Positions 20,069 through 27,249 of a DNA stretch of 44,655 nucleotides are shown piece after piece. A model generated the notes under the pieces. That model worked only from the letters and a program-made list of their open reading frames with translations. It did no database searches and was not told where the DNA came from. Position 1 is the stretch's first letter. Every line of letters begins with the position of its first letter. Both the position numbers and the translations under genes were made by a program. Source of the DNA: Candidatus Nanopelagicales bacterium (GTDB lineage Bacteria > Actinomycetota > Actinomycetes > S36-B12 > CAIYMF01); NCBI GenBank assembly GCA_017882705.1, contig JADGOZ010000186.1:1-44655 (forward strand), read 5' to 3'.

Positions 20069-20074
20069 GACAAT
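20069..20074 (+). promoter_or_regulatory. Candidate leaderless -10 box for recO
   Basis: GACAAT ends five bases before the recO GTG at 20080, with no Shine-Dalgarno sequence. It is a weaker match than the TAGGGT boxes elsewhere in the window. Confidence 0.35.
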
Positions 20075-20079
20075 GGGGT

Positions 20080-20811
20080 GTGAGCCTCTACCGGGACGAA
20101 GGGGTCGTGCTGCGCGCCCAGAAGCTGGGCGAGGCCGACCGCATCGTCACCCTGCTCACCCGCGACCACGGCCGGGTCAGGGCGGTGGCCAAGGGGGTGC
20201 GGCGCACGTCGTCGCGCATCGGGGCGCGGCTCGAGCCGTTCGGCCACGTCGACGTGCAGTTCTACGAGGGCCGCTCCCTCGACGGTGTCACCCAGGTCGA
20301 GACGATCTCGTCCTACGGCGCGCAGCTCGTGCACGACTACGCCCGCTACACCGCAGGACAGGCGATGCTCGAGACGGCCGAGCGCCTCACGCCCGAGGAG
20401 CGCGAGCCGTCGGTGCAGCAGTACCTGCTGCTCGTCGGCGGCCTGCGCGCGCTCGTCGCGGGCGAGCACGACTCCGGGCTCGTCCTCGACTCCTACCTCG
20501 TGCGGTCGCTGTCGGTCGCGGGCTGGGCACCGAGCTTCGACGCCTGCGCGCGGTGCGGCCTCCCGGGCCCGCACCGCTCGTTCCACGTGTCGGCGGGCGG
20601 CGCGCTCTGCAACGACGACCGGGTCCCCGGCTCCGCGTCGCCGGCGCCCGAGACGTTCCTGCTCCTCGGTGCGCTGCTGGCGGGCGACTGGGCCGTGGCC
20701 GACACGGCCGACCTCCGCGCCCGGCGCGAGGCGTCGGGACTCGTGGCCGCCTATCTGTCCTGGCAGCTCGAGCGCGGGCTGCGCAGCCTGCCCCTCGTCG
20801 AACGCTCCTGA
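20080..20811 (+). CDS. recO: DNA repair protein RecO
   Basis: A 243-residue RecO. The N-terminal OB fold starts [20 protein letters not shown], followed by [18 protein letters not shown], both standard. The zinc-finger-like segment [19 protein letters not shown], ending in ALC, lies near residue 155. RecO works with RecR to load RecA on SSB-coated DNA. It is divergent from the AI-2E gene. uppS follows after 24 bases; era, recO and uppS are the usual actinobacterial order, here interrupted by the GNAT and AI-2E genes. Confidence 0.95.
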   Translation: MSLYRDEGVVLRAQKLGEADRIVTLLTRDHGRVRAVAKGVRRTSSRIGARLEPFGHVDVQFYEGRSLDGVTQVETISSYGAQLVHDYARYTAGQAMLETAERLTPEEREPSVQQYLLLVGGLRALVAGEHDSGLVLDSYLVRSLSVAGWAPSFDACARCGLPGPHRSFHVSAGGALCNDDRVPGSASPAPETFLLLGALLAGDWAVADTADLRARREASGLVAAYLSWQLERGLRSLPLVERS

Positions 20812-20835
20812 CGCCCGCCGTGCCACGATGACGCC

Positions 20836-21672
20836 GTGGCACGCCGACGCAGCAGTGACAGGTCCGGCCCGGTGACGCGGCGTACTTCGCCCGTGCGGCC
20901 GCCCACGCCGCACCCCAGCGGCGCCGTGGTGCCGGGCATCCCGCTGGAGCTCGTGCCGCGGCACGTCGCGCTCGTGATGGACGGGAACGGGCGATGGGCC
21001 AAGGAGCGCGGCCTGCCGCGCACCGCGGGTCACGAGGCGGGCGAGGCGAGCCTGCTCGACTGCGTGCACGGCGCCATCGAGCTCGGAGTCGGGGCGATCT
21101 CGGCGTACGCCTTCTCCACCGAGAACTGGAAGCGCTCGCCGGACGAGGTGCGCTTCCTCATGGGCTTCAACCGCGACGTCATACGCCGGCGCCGCGACGA
21201 GATGCACGAGCTCGGGGTCCGGGTGCGCTGGGCCGGACGCCGACCCAAGCTGTGGAAGTCGGTCGTCGACGAGCTCGAGGAGGCCGAGCGGATGACCGCC
21301 GGCAACTCCACGCTCACCCTCACGATGTGCGTGAACTACGGCGGACGCGCGGAGATCGCCGATGCCGCGCGCGCCATCGCGTTCGAGGTCGCCGCCGGTC
21401 GGCTCGACCCGGCGAAGGTCGACGAGAAGACGATCGCGCGGCACCTCGACGAACCCGACATGCCCGACGTCGACCTGTTCGTGCGGTCGTCGGGGGAGCA
21501 GCGCACGAGCAACTTCCTGCTCTGGCAGTCGGCCTACGCCGAGCTCGTCTTCGTACCGACGCTCTGGCCGGAATTCGACCGCCGACACCTCTGGTGGGCC
21601 TGCGAGCAGTACGCATCACGTGACCGTCGCTACGGCGGAGCAGTCCCGAACTTCACCGACGAGCCGTCCTGA
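20836..21672 (+). CDS. uppS: Isoprenyl transferase (polyprenyl diphosphate synthase, cis type)
   Basis: A 278-residue cis-prenyltransferase that makes the long-chain polyprenyl diphosphate used as a lipid carrier for cell-wall synthesis. Motifs are [20 protein letters not shown] (about residue 46), [13 protein letters not shown], and [18 protein letters not shown] with the late catalytic residues. The N-terminal 40 residues are basic and variable. The GTG start is preceded by CACGAT at 20824-20829, six bases upstream, a weak leaderless-type box. Product chain length (C50 or C55) cannot be told from the sequence. Confidence 0.93.
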   Translation: MARRRSSDRSGPVTRRTSPVRPPTPHPSGAVVPGIPLELVPRHVALVMDGNGRWAKERGLPRTAGHEAGEASLLDCVHGAIELGVGAISAYAFSTENWKRSPDEVRFLMGFNRDVIRRRRDEMHELGVRVRWAGRRPKLWKSVVDELEEAERMTAGNSTLTLTMCVNYGGRAEIADAARAIAFEVAAGRLDPAKVDEKTIARHLDEPDMPDVDLFVRSSGEQRTSNFLLWQSAYAELVFVPTLWPEFDRRHLWWACEQYASRDRRYGGAVPNFTDEPS

Positions 21673-21693
21673 TCGCCTGCGGCGCAGGGATTC

Positions 21694-22095
21694 TCAGACT
21701 CGGCACTTCTCACACCGGCCGAAGATCTCCAGGGTGTGACTGACCTCGTCGAAGCCGTGCTCCGCGGCGAGGCGGTCGGCCCACGTCTCCACTGCCGGGC
21801 CGTCGACCTCCACGGTGGCGCCGCACGAGCGGCAGACCAGGTGGTGGTGGTGCGTCTCGCCGTGGCAGCGGCGGTAGAGGGTCTCGCCGTCGTCGCGCAG
21901 CAGGGTGTCGACGTCGTCGTCGGCGACGAGCGCCGACAGCGTGCGGTAGACCGTGCTCAGGCCGACCGAGTCGCCACGGCGCACGAGCTCGGTGTGGATC
22001 TCCTGGGCGCTGCGGAACTGCTCGAGGTCGTCGAGGACCGCGAGGACGGCGGACCGCTGCCGCGTCGTGCGCCGCACCGGCTCGGTACCGCTCAT
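21694..22095 (-). CDS. Fur family metalloregulator, probably Zur
   Basis: A 133-residue Fur-family repressor. The winged helix has RSAQEIHTELVRRGDSVGLS followed by TVYRTL. The metal sites include HHHH at residues 82-85, CRSC (88 and 91) and CEKC (128 and 131), the structural zinc pairs of the family. Its ATG overlaps the stop of the ZIP transporter gene (ATGA), so both are one operon. That pairing, and the palindrome upstream of the transporter, favour zinc-sensing Zur over Fur. The metal is inferred from context. Confidence 0.85.
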   Translation of the reverse strand: MSGTEPVRRTTRQRSAVLAVLDDLEQFRSAQEIHTELVRRGDSVGLSTVYRTLSALVADDDVDTLLRDDGETLYRRCHGETHHHHLVCRSCGATVEVDGPAVETWADRLAAEHGFDEVSHTLEIFGRCEKCRV

Positions 22096-22811
22096 GCGAA
22101 GGACGCCACGACGTACATGAACGCGACGCCCGCGACCGTGGTGAGCAGCGTGACGCGCGACGGGTGGTGGGCGTGCGCCTCGGGGAGGATGTCGGAGGTC
22201 GCGAGGTAGGTGAGCAGGCCCGCGAACGCACCGAGGTAGAGGGCGAGCACCGAGTCGGGCGGCGAGATGAGCCGCGCGACCAGGACGCCGGCGACGGGCG
22301 CGAGGGCGTCGAGCCCGAGCGCGATGATCGAGTTGCGCCGGCTGTGCCCCGCGCGACGCATGAGGGTCACGGTGTTGAGGCCGTCGGCGAAGTCGTGCGC
22401 CAGCACGGCGATGGCGACGGCCCACCCGACCGTGGAGCTGACCTGGAACGCCAGCCCGATCCCGAGGCCGTCGAGGAACGAGTGGCCGACGAGCCCCGCG
22501 GCGCCGAGCGTGCCGCTGACGTTGTGGTGGTGCTCGCCGTACTCCGAGTCGACCGGCTCGTGGACGCCCGCCGCGCGCTCGACGATGTGCAGCACCAGGA
22601 AGCCGAGCACGAACGCGACCATGAACGACGGCACGCCGTCGGGCACGCCGCCGAGGCGGAACACCTCGGGGATCAGGTCGAACGCGACGAGGCCCAGCAG
22701 GATGCCGGCCGACGCGCCGAGCACGAGGTGCATCCGGTCGCGGGCGCGCAGCGCCACGATCCCGCCTGCCGCGGTCGAGAACACGGTGCAGATCGCGAGG
22801 AGGAGGGCCAC
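22092..22811 (-). CDS. ZIP family metal (probably zinc) transporter
   Basis: A 239-residue membrane protein with about eight helices. It carries the ZIP signatures GHSFLDGLGIGLAFQ (helix IV) and AHDFADGLNTV (helix V), and a histidine loop EHHHN in front of helix IV. It would import zinc or another divalent metal. The start is GTG 22811, with GAGGG seven bases upstream. A 17-bp Zur/Fur-like palindrome lies 18 bases before the start codon. The regulator gene overlaps its 3' end. Confidence 0.87.
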   Translation of the reverse strand: MALLLAICTVFSTAAGGIVALRARDRMHLVLGASAGILLGLVAFDLIPEVFRLGGVPDGVPSFMVAFVLGFLVLHIVERAAGVHEPVDSEYGEHHHNVSGTLGAAGLVGHSFLDGLGIGLAFQVSSTVGWAVAIAVLAHDFADGLNTVTLMRRAGHSRRNSIIALGLDALAPVAGVLVARLISPPDSVLALYLGAFAGLLTYLATSDILPEAHAHHPSRVTLLTTVAGVAFMYVVASFA

Positions 22812-22829
22812 GCGCCCACCCTCGGCTAG

Positions 22830-22846
22830 TTGAGAATGATTGTCAA
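22830..22846 (-). promoter_or_regulatory. Zur/Fur-type operator upstream of the ZIP-regulator operon
   Basis: TTGAGAATGATTGTCAA is a 17-bp palindrome (TTGAnAATnATTnTCAA form) resembling the Zur and Fur boxes of actinobacteria. It is AT-rich in a very GC-rich setting and lies just upstream of the transporter start, where a bound repressor would block the promoter. Confidence 0.75.
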
Positions 22847-22900
22847 TCCCGGTTACGTCGACGCCGAGTGCCTCGGCGCGACCGGGTCGCGACGTGCGGG

Positions 22901-23305
22901 TCAGAACCGGCCCAGCAGACGCAGCACGCCCACGACGAGCAGTGCCAGCACGGCGACGAGCCGGGCGAGGCGCCCGGCCATCGGCACGATCGGCCACGAG
23001 AGCGCGAGCAGCCAGCCCAGGAAGGCGGCGATGACCAGCAGCAGGATGCCGGCCCCGCGCCACGGCACCGCGAGCCCCGCTATGAGCAGGACGACGAGAG
23101 TGACGGCCACGGCCGCGCTCGGCAGCCGGTGGAGGAGGGCGAGCGGCCCGGCGCTGCGGCGCAGGAGCCACCGGCGCGCGGGCGACGCATCCGGCTCGGC
23201 GGGACGCCGCGAGGACGGCGACGACGAGCCTGCGGGGTTGCGGTGGCCCGGCTTCGGCGGCCGCTGCTGCGGCCGGCGTGCGGGATGGCGCTTGCTCTCG
23301 GGCAT
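22901..23305 (-). CDS. DUF6703-like small membrane protein
   Basis: A 134-residue protein. The first 55 residues are basic and rich in Pro and Arg. Then comes PLALLHRLPSAAVAVTLVVL with two to three helices, including GAGILLLVIAAFLGWLLALS and a closing LVAVLALLVVGVLRLL. The LHRLP plus GWLLxLSWP pattern matches the DUF6703 proteins of actinobacteria, whose function is unknown. I choose the ATG at 23305 because GAGGAA precedes it; a longer frame upstream looks non-coding. It is divergent from the ABM-domain gene. Confidence 0.7.
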   Translation of the reverse strand: MPESKRHPARRPQQRPPKPGHRNPAGSSSPSSRRPAEPDASPARRWLLRRSAGPLALLHRLPSAAVAVTLVVLLIAGLAVPWRGAGILLLVIAAFLGWLLALSWPIVPMAGRLARLVAVLALLVVGVLRLLGRF

Positions 23306-23379
23306 GGGTTCCTCGGGGGTGCGACGCTCGGGCCGCCATCGTCGCATCCCCGGTGGCTGAGGCTGCGCGCGCGGCGCCG

Positions 23380-23385
23380 TACCGT
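23380..23385 (+). promoter_or_regulatory. -10 box of a leaderless promoter for the ABM-domain gene
   Basis: TACCGT lies six bases before the GTG at 23392, with no ribosome-binding site. Confidence 0.5.
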
Positions 23386-23391
23386 GACGTC

Positions 23392-23787
23392 GTGCTCGTC
23401 GTCACCCGCCACCGCCTGCCGCTGCCCGGCTACGCCGACACCGCGGCGGCCCTCGCCGCCGCACGCGACGTGCTGGCGGTGCTCGCCGAGCAGACGGGCT
23501 ACCTGCGCGGCTGGATCACGCGCGCGGTCGACGACCCGGACCTGCTCGTGCTCGCCCACGAGTGGGCCGACGCGGGGTCCTATCGGCGCGCGCTGTCGGC
23601 CTACGACGTGAAGCTGCGCTGGCCGTTCTTCCTCACCGCGACCGACGAGGCGACCGCGTTCGAGGTGCTGGTGTCGCGGACGCCGGACTCGGTGCTCGAG
23701 ACGCCGAGCGCCATCGCCGCCGACCACGGCACCGTCGGCCTCGGGTTCGCGGCCGGCCCGGACATCCCGACGGGCGACTTCGCATGA
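23392..23787 (+). CDS. Antibiotic-biosynthesis-monooxygenase (ABM) domain protein
   Basis: A 131-residue protein with an ABM-like ferredoxin fold: LVVTRHRLPLPGYADTAAAL, GYLRGWITRAVDDPDLLVLA and HEWADAGSYRRALSAYDVK. The last 30 residues (ETPSAIAADHGTVGLGFAAG) form an extra tail that is also seen in actinobacterial homologues. Members of this fold act as small monooxygenases or heme enzymes, but many have no known role. The start at GTG 23392 is supported by a leaderless -10 box. Its stop overlaps the phosphoribosyltransferase-like gene (ATGA). Confidence 0.7.
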   Translation: MLVVTRHRLPLPGYADTAAALAAARDVLAVLAEQTGYLRGWITRAVDDPDLLVLAHEWADAGSYRRALSAYDVKLRWPFFLTATDEATAFEVLVSRTPDSVLETPSAIAADHGTVGLGFAAGPDIPTGDFA

Positions 23788-24218
23788 GGTTCGCGGACCT
23801 CGCCGATGCCGGCCGGCAGCTCGCCGCACTGCTGCCGCCCGAACTGGCCGACGGGTGCGTGCTCGTCGGTGTCCCACCGGGGGGAGCGCTGGTCGGCGCC
23901 GCGGTCGGCGTGCAGCTCGGCCTGCTGCTCGAGACGCTCGTCGTGACGGTCACGGACTACGGCGTCACGGTCGAGGTGCCCATCGACGTGGACGGACGAC
24001 ACGTGATCGTGGTCGACGACGGCGTCGAGACCGGGACCGCGGCGCGTGCCGTCGTCACGGCGCTGCGCGCCGCCGGGGCGGCGTACGTCGTGCTCGCGGT
24101 GCCGGTGTGCCCGCGCGAGGCCGAGGCCGACCTGCGCCGTCGCTTCGACGACGTGATCGCCGTCACGAAGCCGCTCGTGCGCAGATCCCTGCGCTGGCAC
24201 TACGACTCGTTCGCGTAG
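23784..24218 (+). CDS. Short phosphoribosyltransferase-like protein
   Basis: A 144-residue protein with the PRPP-binding signature VIVVDDGVETGTAARAVVTA (about residues 74-93) and an N-terminal LVGVPPGGALVGAAVG loop, as in the phosphoribosyltransferase family that includes erythromycin-esterase-linked PRTases. It is shorter than the usual 200 or more residues because the N-terminal hood and part of the middle are reduced. A function cannot be assigned. It is translationally coupled to the ABM-domain gene by a 4-base overlap, which suggests joint function. Confidence 0.7.
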   Translation: MRFADLADAGRQLAALLPPELADGCVLVGVPPGGALVGAAVGVQLGLLLETLVVTVTDYGVTVEVPIDVDGRHVIVVDDGVETGTAARAVVTALRAAGAAYVVLAVPVCPREAEADLRRRFDDVIAVTKPLVRRSLRWHYDSFA

Positions 24219-24295
24219 CCTGAGCCTTCCGCGGGCCCTGATCGGGAACCCGCCGCCACCACTCGCCGACACACCAGCCGGATGGAGCACCACTC

Positions 24296-25678
24296 ATGGC
24301 CGTCGATCGCGTCGATGCCGTCGTCAACCTCTCCAAGCGCCGCGGGTTCGTCTACCCGTGCAGCGAGATCTACGGCGGGACGCGTTCCGCCTGGGACTAC
24401 GGCCCTCTCGGCGTGGAGCTCAAGGAGAACGTGCGCCGCCAGTGGTGGCGCTCGATGGTGCAGGGCCGCGACGACATCGTCGGCCTCGACTCGGCCGTCA
24501 TCCTCGCGCCGAAGGTGTGGGAGGCCTCGGGGCACCTCGAGGCGTTCGTCGACCCGCTGACCGAGTGCACCTCCTGCCACAAGCGGTTCCGCGAGGACCA
24601 CCTCATCGAGGCCTACGAGGCCAAGCACAACCGCCCCCCCGAGGGCGGCCTCGCCGGCATCAACTGCCCGAACTGCGGCGTGAAGGGGCAGTTCACCGAG
24701 CCGCGCAACTTCAACGGCCTGCTCTCCACGCACCTCGGCCCGGTGCAGGACGACTCGTCGCTGCACTACTTGCGGCCAGAGACGGCGCAGGGCATCTTCA
24801 TCAACTACGCCAACGTCGCGGGCACCGCCCGCAAGAAGCCGCCGTTCGGCATCGCCCAGGTCGGCAAGTCGTTCCGCAACGAGATCACGCCGGGCAACTT
24901 CATCTTCCGCACGCGCGAGTTCGAGCAGATGGAGATGGAGTTCTTCGTCAAGCCCGGCACCGACGAGGAGTGGCACGAGTACTGGCTGAAGCAGCGCTGG
25001 GACTGGTACCTCGACCTCGGGCTGTCGCCTGACAACCTGCGCTTCTTCGAGCACCCGCAGGAGAAGCTCTCGCACTACTCCAAGCGCACCGTCGACATCG
25101 AGTACCGCTTCAACTTCGGCGGCTCGGAGTTCGCCGAGCTCGAGGGCATCGCGAACCGCACCGACTTCGACCTCAAGACGCACTCCGAGCACTCCGGCGT
25201 CGACCTGTCGTACTTCGACCAGGAGGCCGGCGAGCGCTGGTTCCCCTACGTCATCGAGCCGGCAGCGGGTCTCACCCGCGCGGTGCTGGCGTTCCTGCTC
25301 GAGGCCTACGACGAGGACGAGGCGCCGAACGCGAAGGGCGGCGTCGACAAGCGCACCGTGATGCGCTTCGACAAGCGGCTCGCACCCACGAAGGTGGCCG
25401 TGCTGCCGCTGTCCCGCAACGCCGACCTCACGCCGAAGGCGAAGGACCTCGCGGCCGAGCTGCGCAAGAGCTGGAACGTCGAGTTCGACGACGCCGGCGC
25501 CATCGGCCGCCGCTACCGCCGCCAGGACGAGGTCGGGACCCCCTACTGCGTGACGGTCGACTTCGACACGCTCGAGGACCAGGCCGTGACGGTCCGCGAC
25601 CGCGACACCATGGCCCAGGAGCGGATCGGCCTCGACGCCCTCCCGGGCTGGCTCGCGCAGCGGCTCCCCGGCTGCTGA
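24296..25678 (+). CDS. glyS: Glycyl-tRNA synthetase (homodimeric type)
   Basis: A 460-residue class II synthetase of the alpha2 type that charges tRNA-Gly. Early motifs are [20 protein letters not shown] and [18 protein letters not shown] Cys pair segment ([19 protein letters not shown]) lies near residues 85-130. Motif 2 is [19 protein letters not shown], motif 3 [16 protein letters not shown], and an anticodon-binding domain ends the protein. The ATG has GGAG about nine bases upstream. I looked for a T-box in the 77-base leader and found none. Confidence 0.95.
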   Translation: MAVDRVDAVVNLSKRRGFVYPCSEIYGGTRSAWDYGPLGVELKENVRRQWWRSMVQGRDDIVGLDSAVILAPKVWEASGHLEAFVDPLTECTSCHKRFREDHLIEAYEAKHNRPPEGGLAGINCPNCGVKGQFTEPRNFNGLLSTHLGPVQDDSSLHYLRPETAQGIFINYANVAGTARKKPPFGIAQVGKSFRNEITPGNFIFRTREFEQMEMEFFVKPGTDEEWHEYWLKQRWDWYLDLGLSPDNLRFFEHPQEKLSHYSKRTVDIEYRFNFGGSEFAELEGIANRTDFDLKTHSEHSGVDLSYFDQEAGERWFPYVIEPAAGLTRAVLAFLLEAYDEDEAPNAKGGVDKRTVMRFDKRLAPTKVAVLPLSRNADLTPKAKDLAAELRKSWNVEFDDAGAIGRRYRRQDEVGTPYCVTVDFDTLEDQAVTVRDRDTMAQERIGLDALPGWLAQRLPGC

Positions 25679-25686
25679 CGGGCCGG

Positions 25687-25715
25687 CCCTCGTCCTTCGG
25701 GCCAGCCGAGGATCA
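25687..25715 (+). terminator. Possible terminator after glyS
   Basis: A short hairpin with arms GGCCC and GGGCC around a 9-base loop occurs about ten bases past the glyS stop. The stem is only five base pairs, without a T tract, so this is a weak call. Confidence 0.3.
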
Positions 25716-25814
25716 GCCTTTCGGGTCGGTTCGCTCACGGGTTCCGCAACGGCCTTGAGCGACACGGTCACCCGCACCCATAGTGCGATGACGACCAGAA
25801 GGTGGTGACACGCA

Positions 25815-25982
25815 ATGGGACGACGGTTCCCGGCGGCCGAGGCGGTGGACGACCAGTTCCACGAGCTGCAGGCGCTCTCGCGCGACCAGTTCGAGGCAGA
25901 GCGCGAGGCGCTCGACGAGGAGCGTGGTCGCCCCTGGCTGAAGGTCACGGAGTTCTTCGCCGCAGTCGGGCGTTCGCGCTAG
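25815..25982 (+). CDS. Small conserved-looking protein of 55 residues
   Basis: An open frame of 55 codons starts at ATG 25815 behind AAGGTGG (25799-25805) and ends at TAG 25982. It encodes a charged, helical protein, beginning MGRRFPAAEAVDDQFHELQA and ending WLKVTEFFAAVGRSR. Third codon positions are almost all G or C, as in real genes here. It lies between glyS and the saccharopine-dehydrogenase-like gene. I do not recognise a family. Confidence 0.6.
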   Translation: MGRRFPAAEAVDDQFHELQALSRDQFEAEREALDEERGRPWLKVTEFFAAVGRSR

Positions 25983-26007
25983 TCCTGCGGGCCCGCTCGG
26001 CCACGCC

Positions 26008-26013
26008 TAGGGT
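26008..26013 (+). promoter_or_regulatory. -10 box of a leaderless promoter for the reductase gene
   Basis: TAGGGT lies six bases before ATG 26020, with no Shine-Dalgarno sequence. It is one of the two best matches in the window. Confidence 0.6.
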
Positions 26014-26019
26014 CGAGGC

Positions 26020-27249
26020 ATGAACGAGCGGGAGTTCGACGTCGTCGTCTTCGGGGCGTCCGGTTTCGTCGGGCGGCTCACCGCCGACTACCTCGCGGGG
26101 CACGGCCCGTCCGACCTGCGCATCGCGCTCGCCGGTCGGTCGGCCGAGCGGTTGACCGCAGTCCGCGAGGGGCTGGGGGAGGCCGCCGCGGACTGGCCGA
26201 TCGTGGTCGCCGACACCTCCGAAGACGACGCCGTCCACGCGCTCGCACGCTCGACCCGCGTGGTCGCGACGACAGTCGGTCCCTACGCGCGCTACGGGCT
26301 GCCGCTCGTCGCCGCCTGCGCCGCGGCGGGCACGCACTACGCGGACCTCACCGGCGAGGTGCTCTTCGTCCGCGACTCGCTGCGGGGCTACGCCGACAAG
26401 GCGCGCGCGTCGGGCGCCCGGATCGTCCACTCCTGCGGCTTCGACTCGGTGCCGTCCGACATCGGTGTGCTGCTGCTCGCCGAGCAGGCGCACGCCGACG
26501 GCGAGGGCACCCTCGAGAGCACCACCCTCGTCGTGCGGTCGATGCGCGGCGGAATCAGCGGCGGCACGATCGACTCCGGTCGCGCGATGGCGCAGGCGAT
26601 CGCCGCGGACCGCTCGCTCGCGACGGTCATGGTCGACCCCTATGCGCTCAGCCCCGACCGCGCGGCCGAGCCCGACGCCGGGCCTGCGCCGGACGTGGTG
26701 CGGATCCGCCGCGACGCCAGCGTGGGCGCGTGGGTCGGGCCGTTCGTGATGGCGCCGTACAACACGCGCGTGGTGCGGATGAGCAACGCGCTGCAGGACT
26801 GGTCCTACGGCCGCACGTTCCGCTACCGCGAGGCGATGGCCTACGGCGACGACGCGCTCGCCCCGCTCCGTGCCGTCGGGGTGTCGGCCGGTCTGGCGGT
26901 GGGGATCGCGGGTCTCGCGTTCGGTCCCACGCGCGCGGTGCTGGACCGACTCCTCCCGGCACCGGGGGAGGGCCCCGACGAGGAGACGCGGACCAACGGC
27001 GGCTTCGACATCGAGATCCGGACGCGCACGACGAGCGGCGCGGCGTACCGGGTGGTCGTCTCAGCGCAGGGCGACCCCGGCTACGCCGCGACGTCGGTGA
27101 TGCTCGGCGAGAGCGCCCTCGCGCTGGCGCTCGACGCCGACGCGCTGCCCGAGCGGACCGGGGTGCTGACGCCCGCGTCCGGCATCGGCGCCCGCCTCGC
27201 GGAGCGGCTGCGCCTCGCGGGCTTCACGCTGGACGTCGAGCGTCACTGA
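26020..27249 (+). CDS. Saccharopine dehydrogenase-like / trans-acting enoyl reductase family protein
   Basis: A 409-residue protein with an N-terminal Rossmann fold: VVVFGASGFVGRLTADYLA, then IALAGRSAERL, TVGPYARYGLPLVAACAAAG and HYADLTGEVLFV. IVHSCGFDSVPSDIGVLLLA and SMRGGISGGTIDSG follow. This is the pattern of the saccharopine-dehydrogenase-like proteins that include mycobacterial trans-acting enoyl reductases (Rv2953 type), which work on lipid synthesis. The actual substrate is unknown. A hydrophobic segment (VSAGLAVGIAGLAFGP) lies near residue 288. The stop overlaps the convergent lipoprotein gene by seven bases. Confidence 0.85.
   Translation: MNEREFDVVVFGASGFVGRLTADYLAGHGPSDLRIALAGRSAERLTAVREGLGEAAADWPIVVADTSEDDAVHALARSTRVVATTVGPYARYGLPLVAACAAAGTHYADLTGEVLFVRDSLRGYADKARASGARIVHSCGFDSVPSDIGVLLLAEQAHADGEGTLESTTLVVRSMRGGISGGTIDSGRAMAQAIAADRSLATVMVDPYALSPDRAAEPDAGPAPDVVRIRRDASVGAWVGPFVMAPYNTRVVRMSNALQDWSYGRTFRYREAMAYGDDALAPLRAVGVSAGLAVGIAGLAFGPTRAVLDRLLPAPGEGPDEETRTNGGFDIEIRTRTTSGAAYRVVVSAQGDPGYAATSVMLGESALALALDADALPERTGVLTPASGIGARLAERLRLAGFTLDVERH

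Noticed and set aside
18622-21588. A 988-codon open frame on the minus strand
   Set aside because: It runs antisense through recO and uppS and in another frame of the AI-2E gene. Its product is Arg/Ala-rich without any domain; long antisense frames are expected at this GC content.
24219-24295. A T-box riboswitch before glyS
   Set aside because: The leader is only 77 bases and lacks the conserved T-box sequence and any terminator/antiterminator pair.
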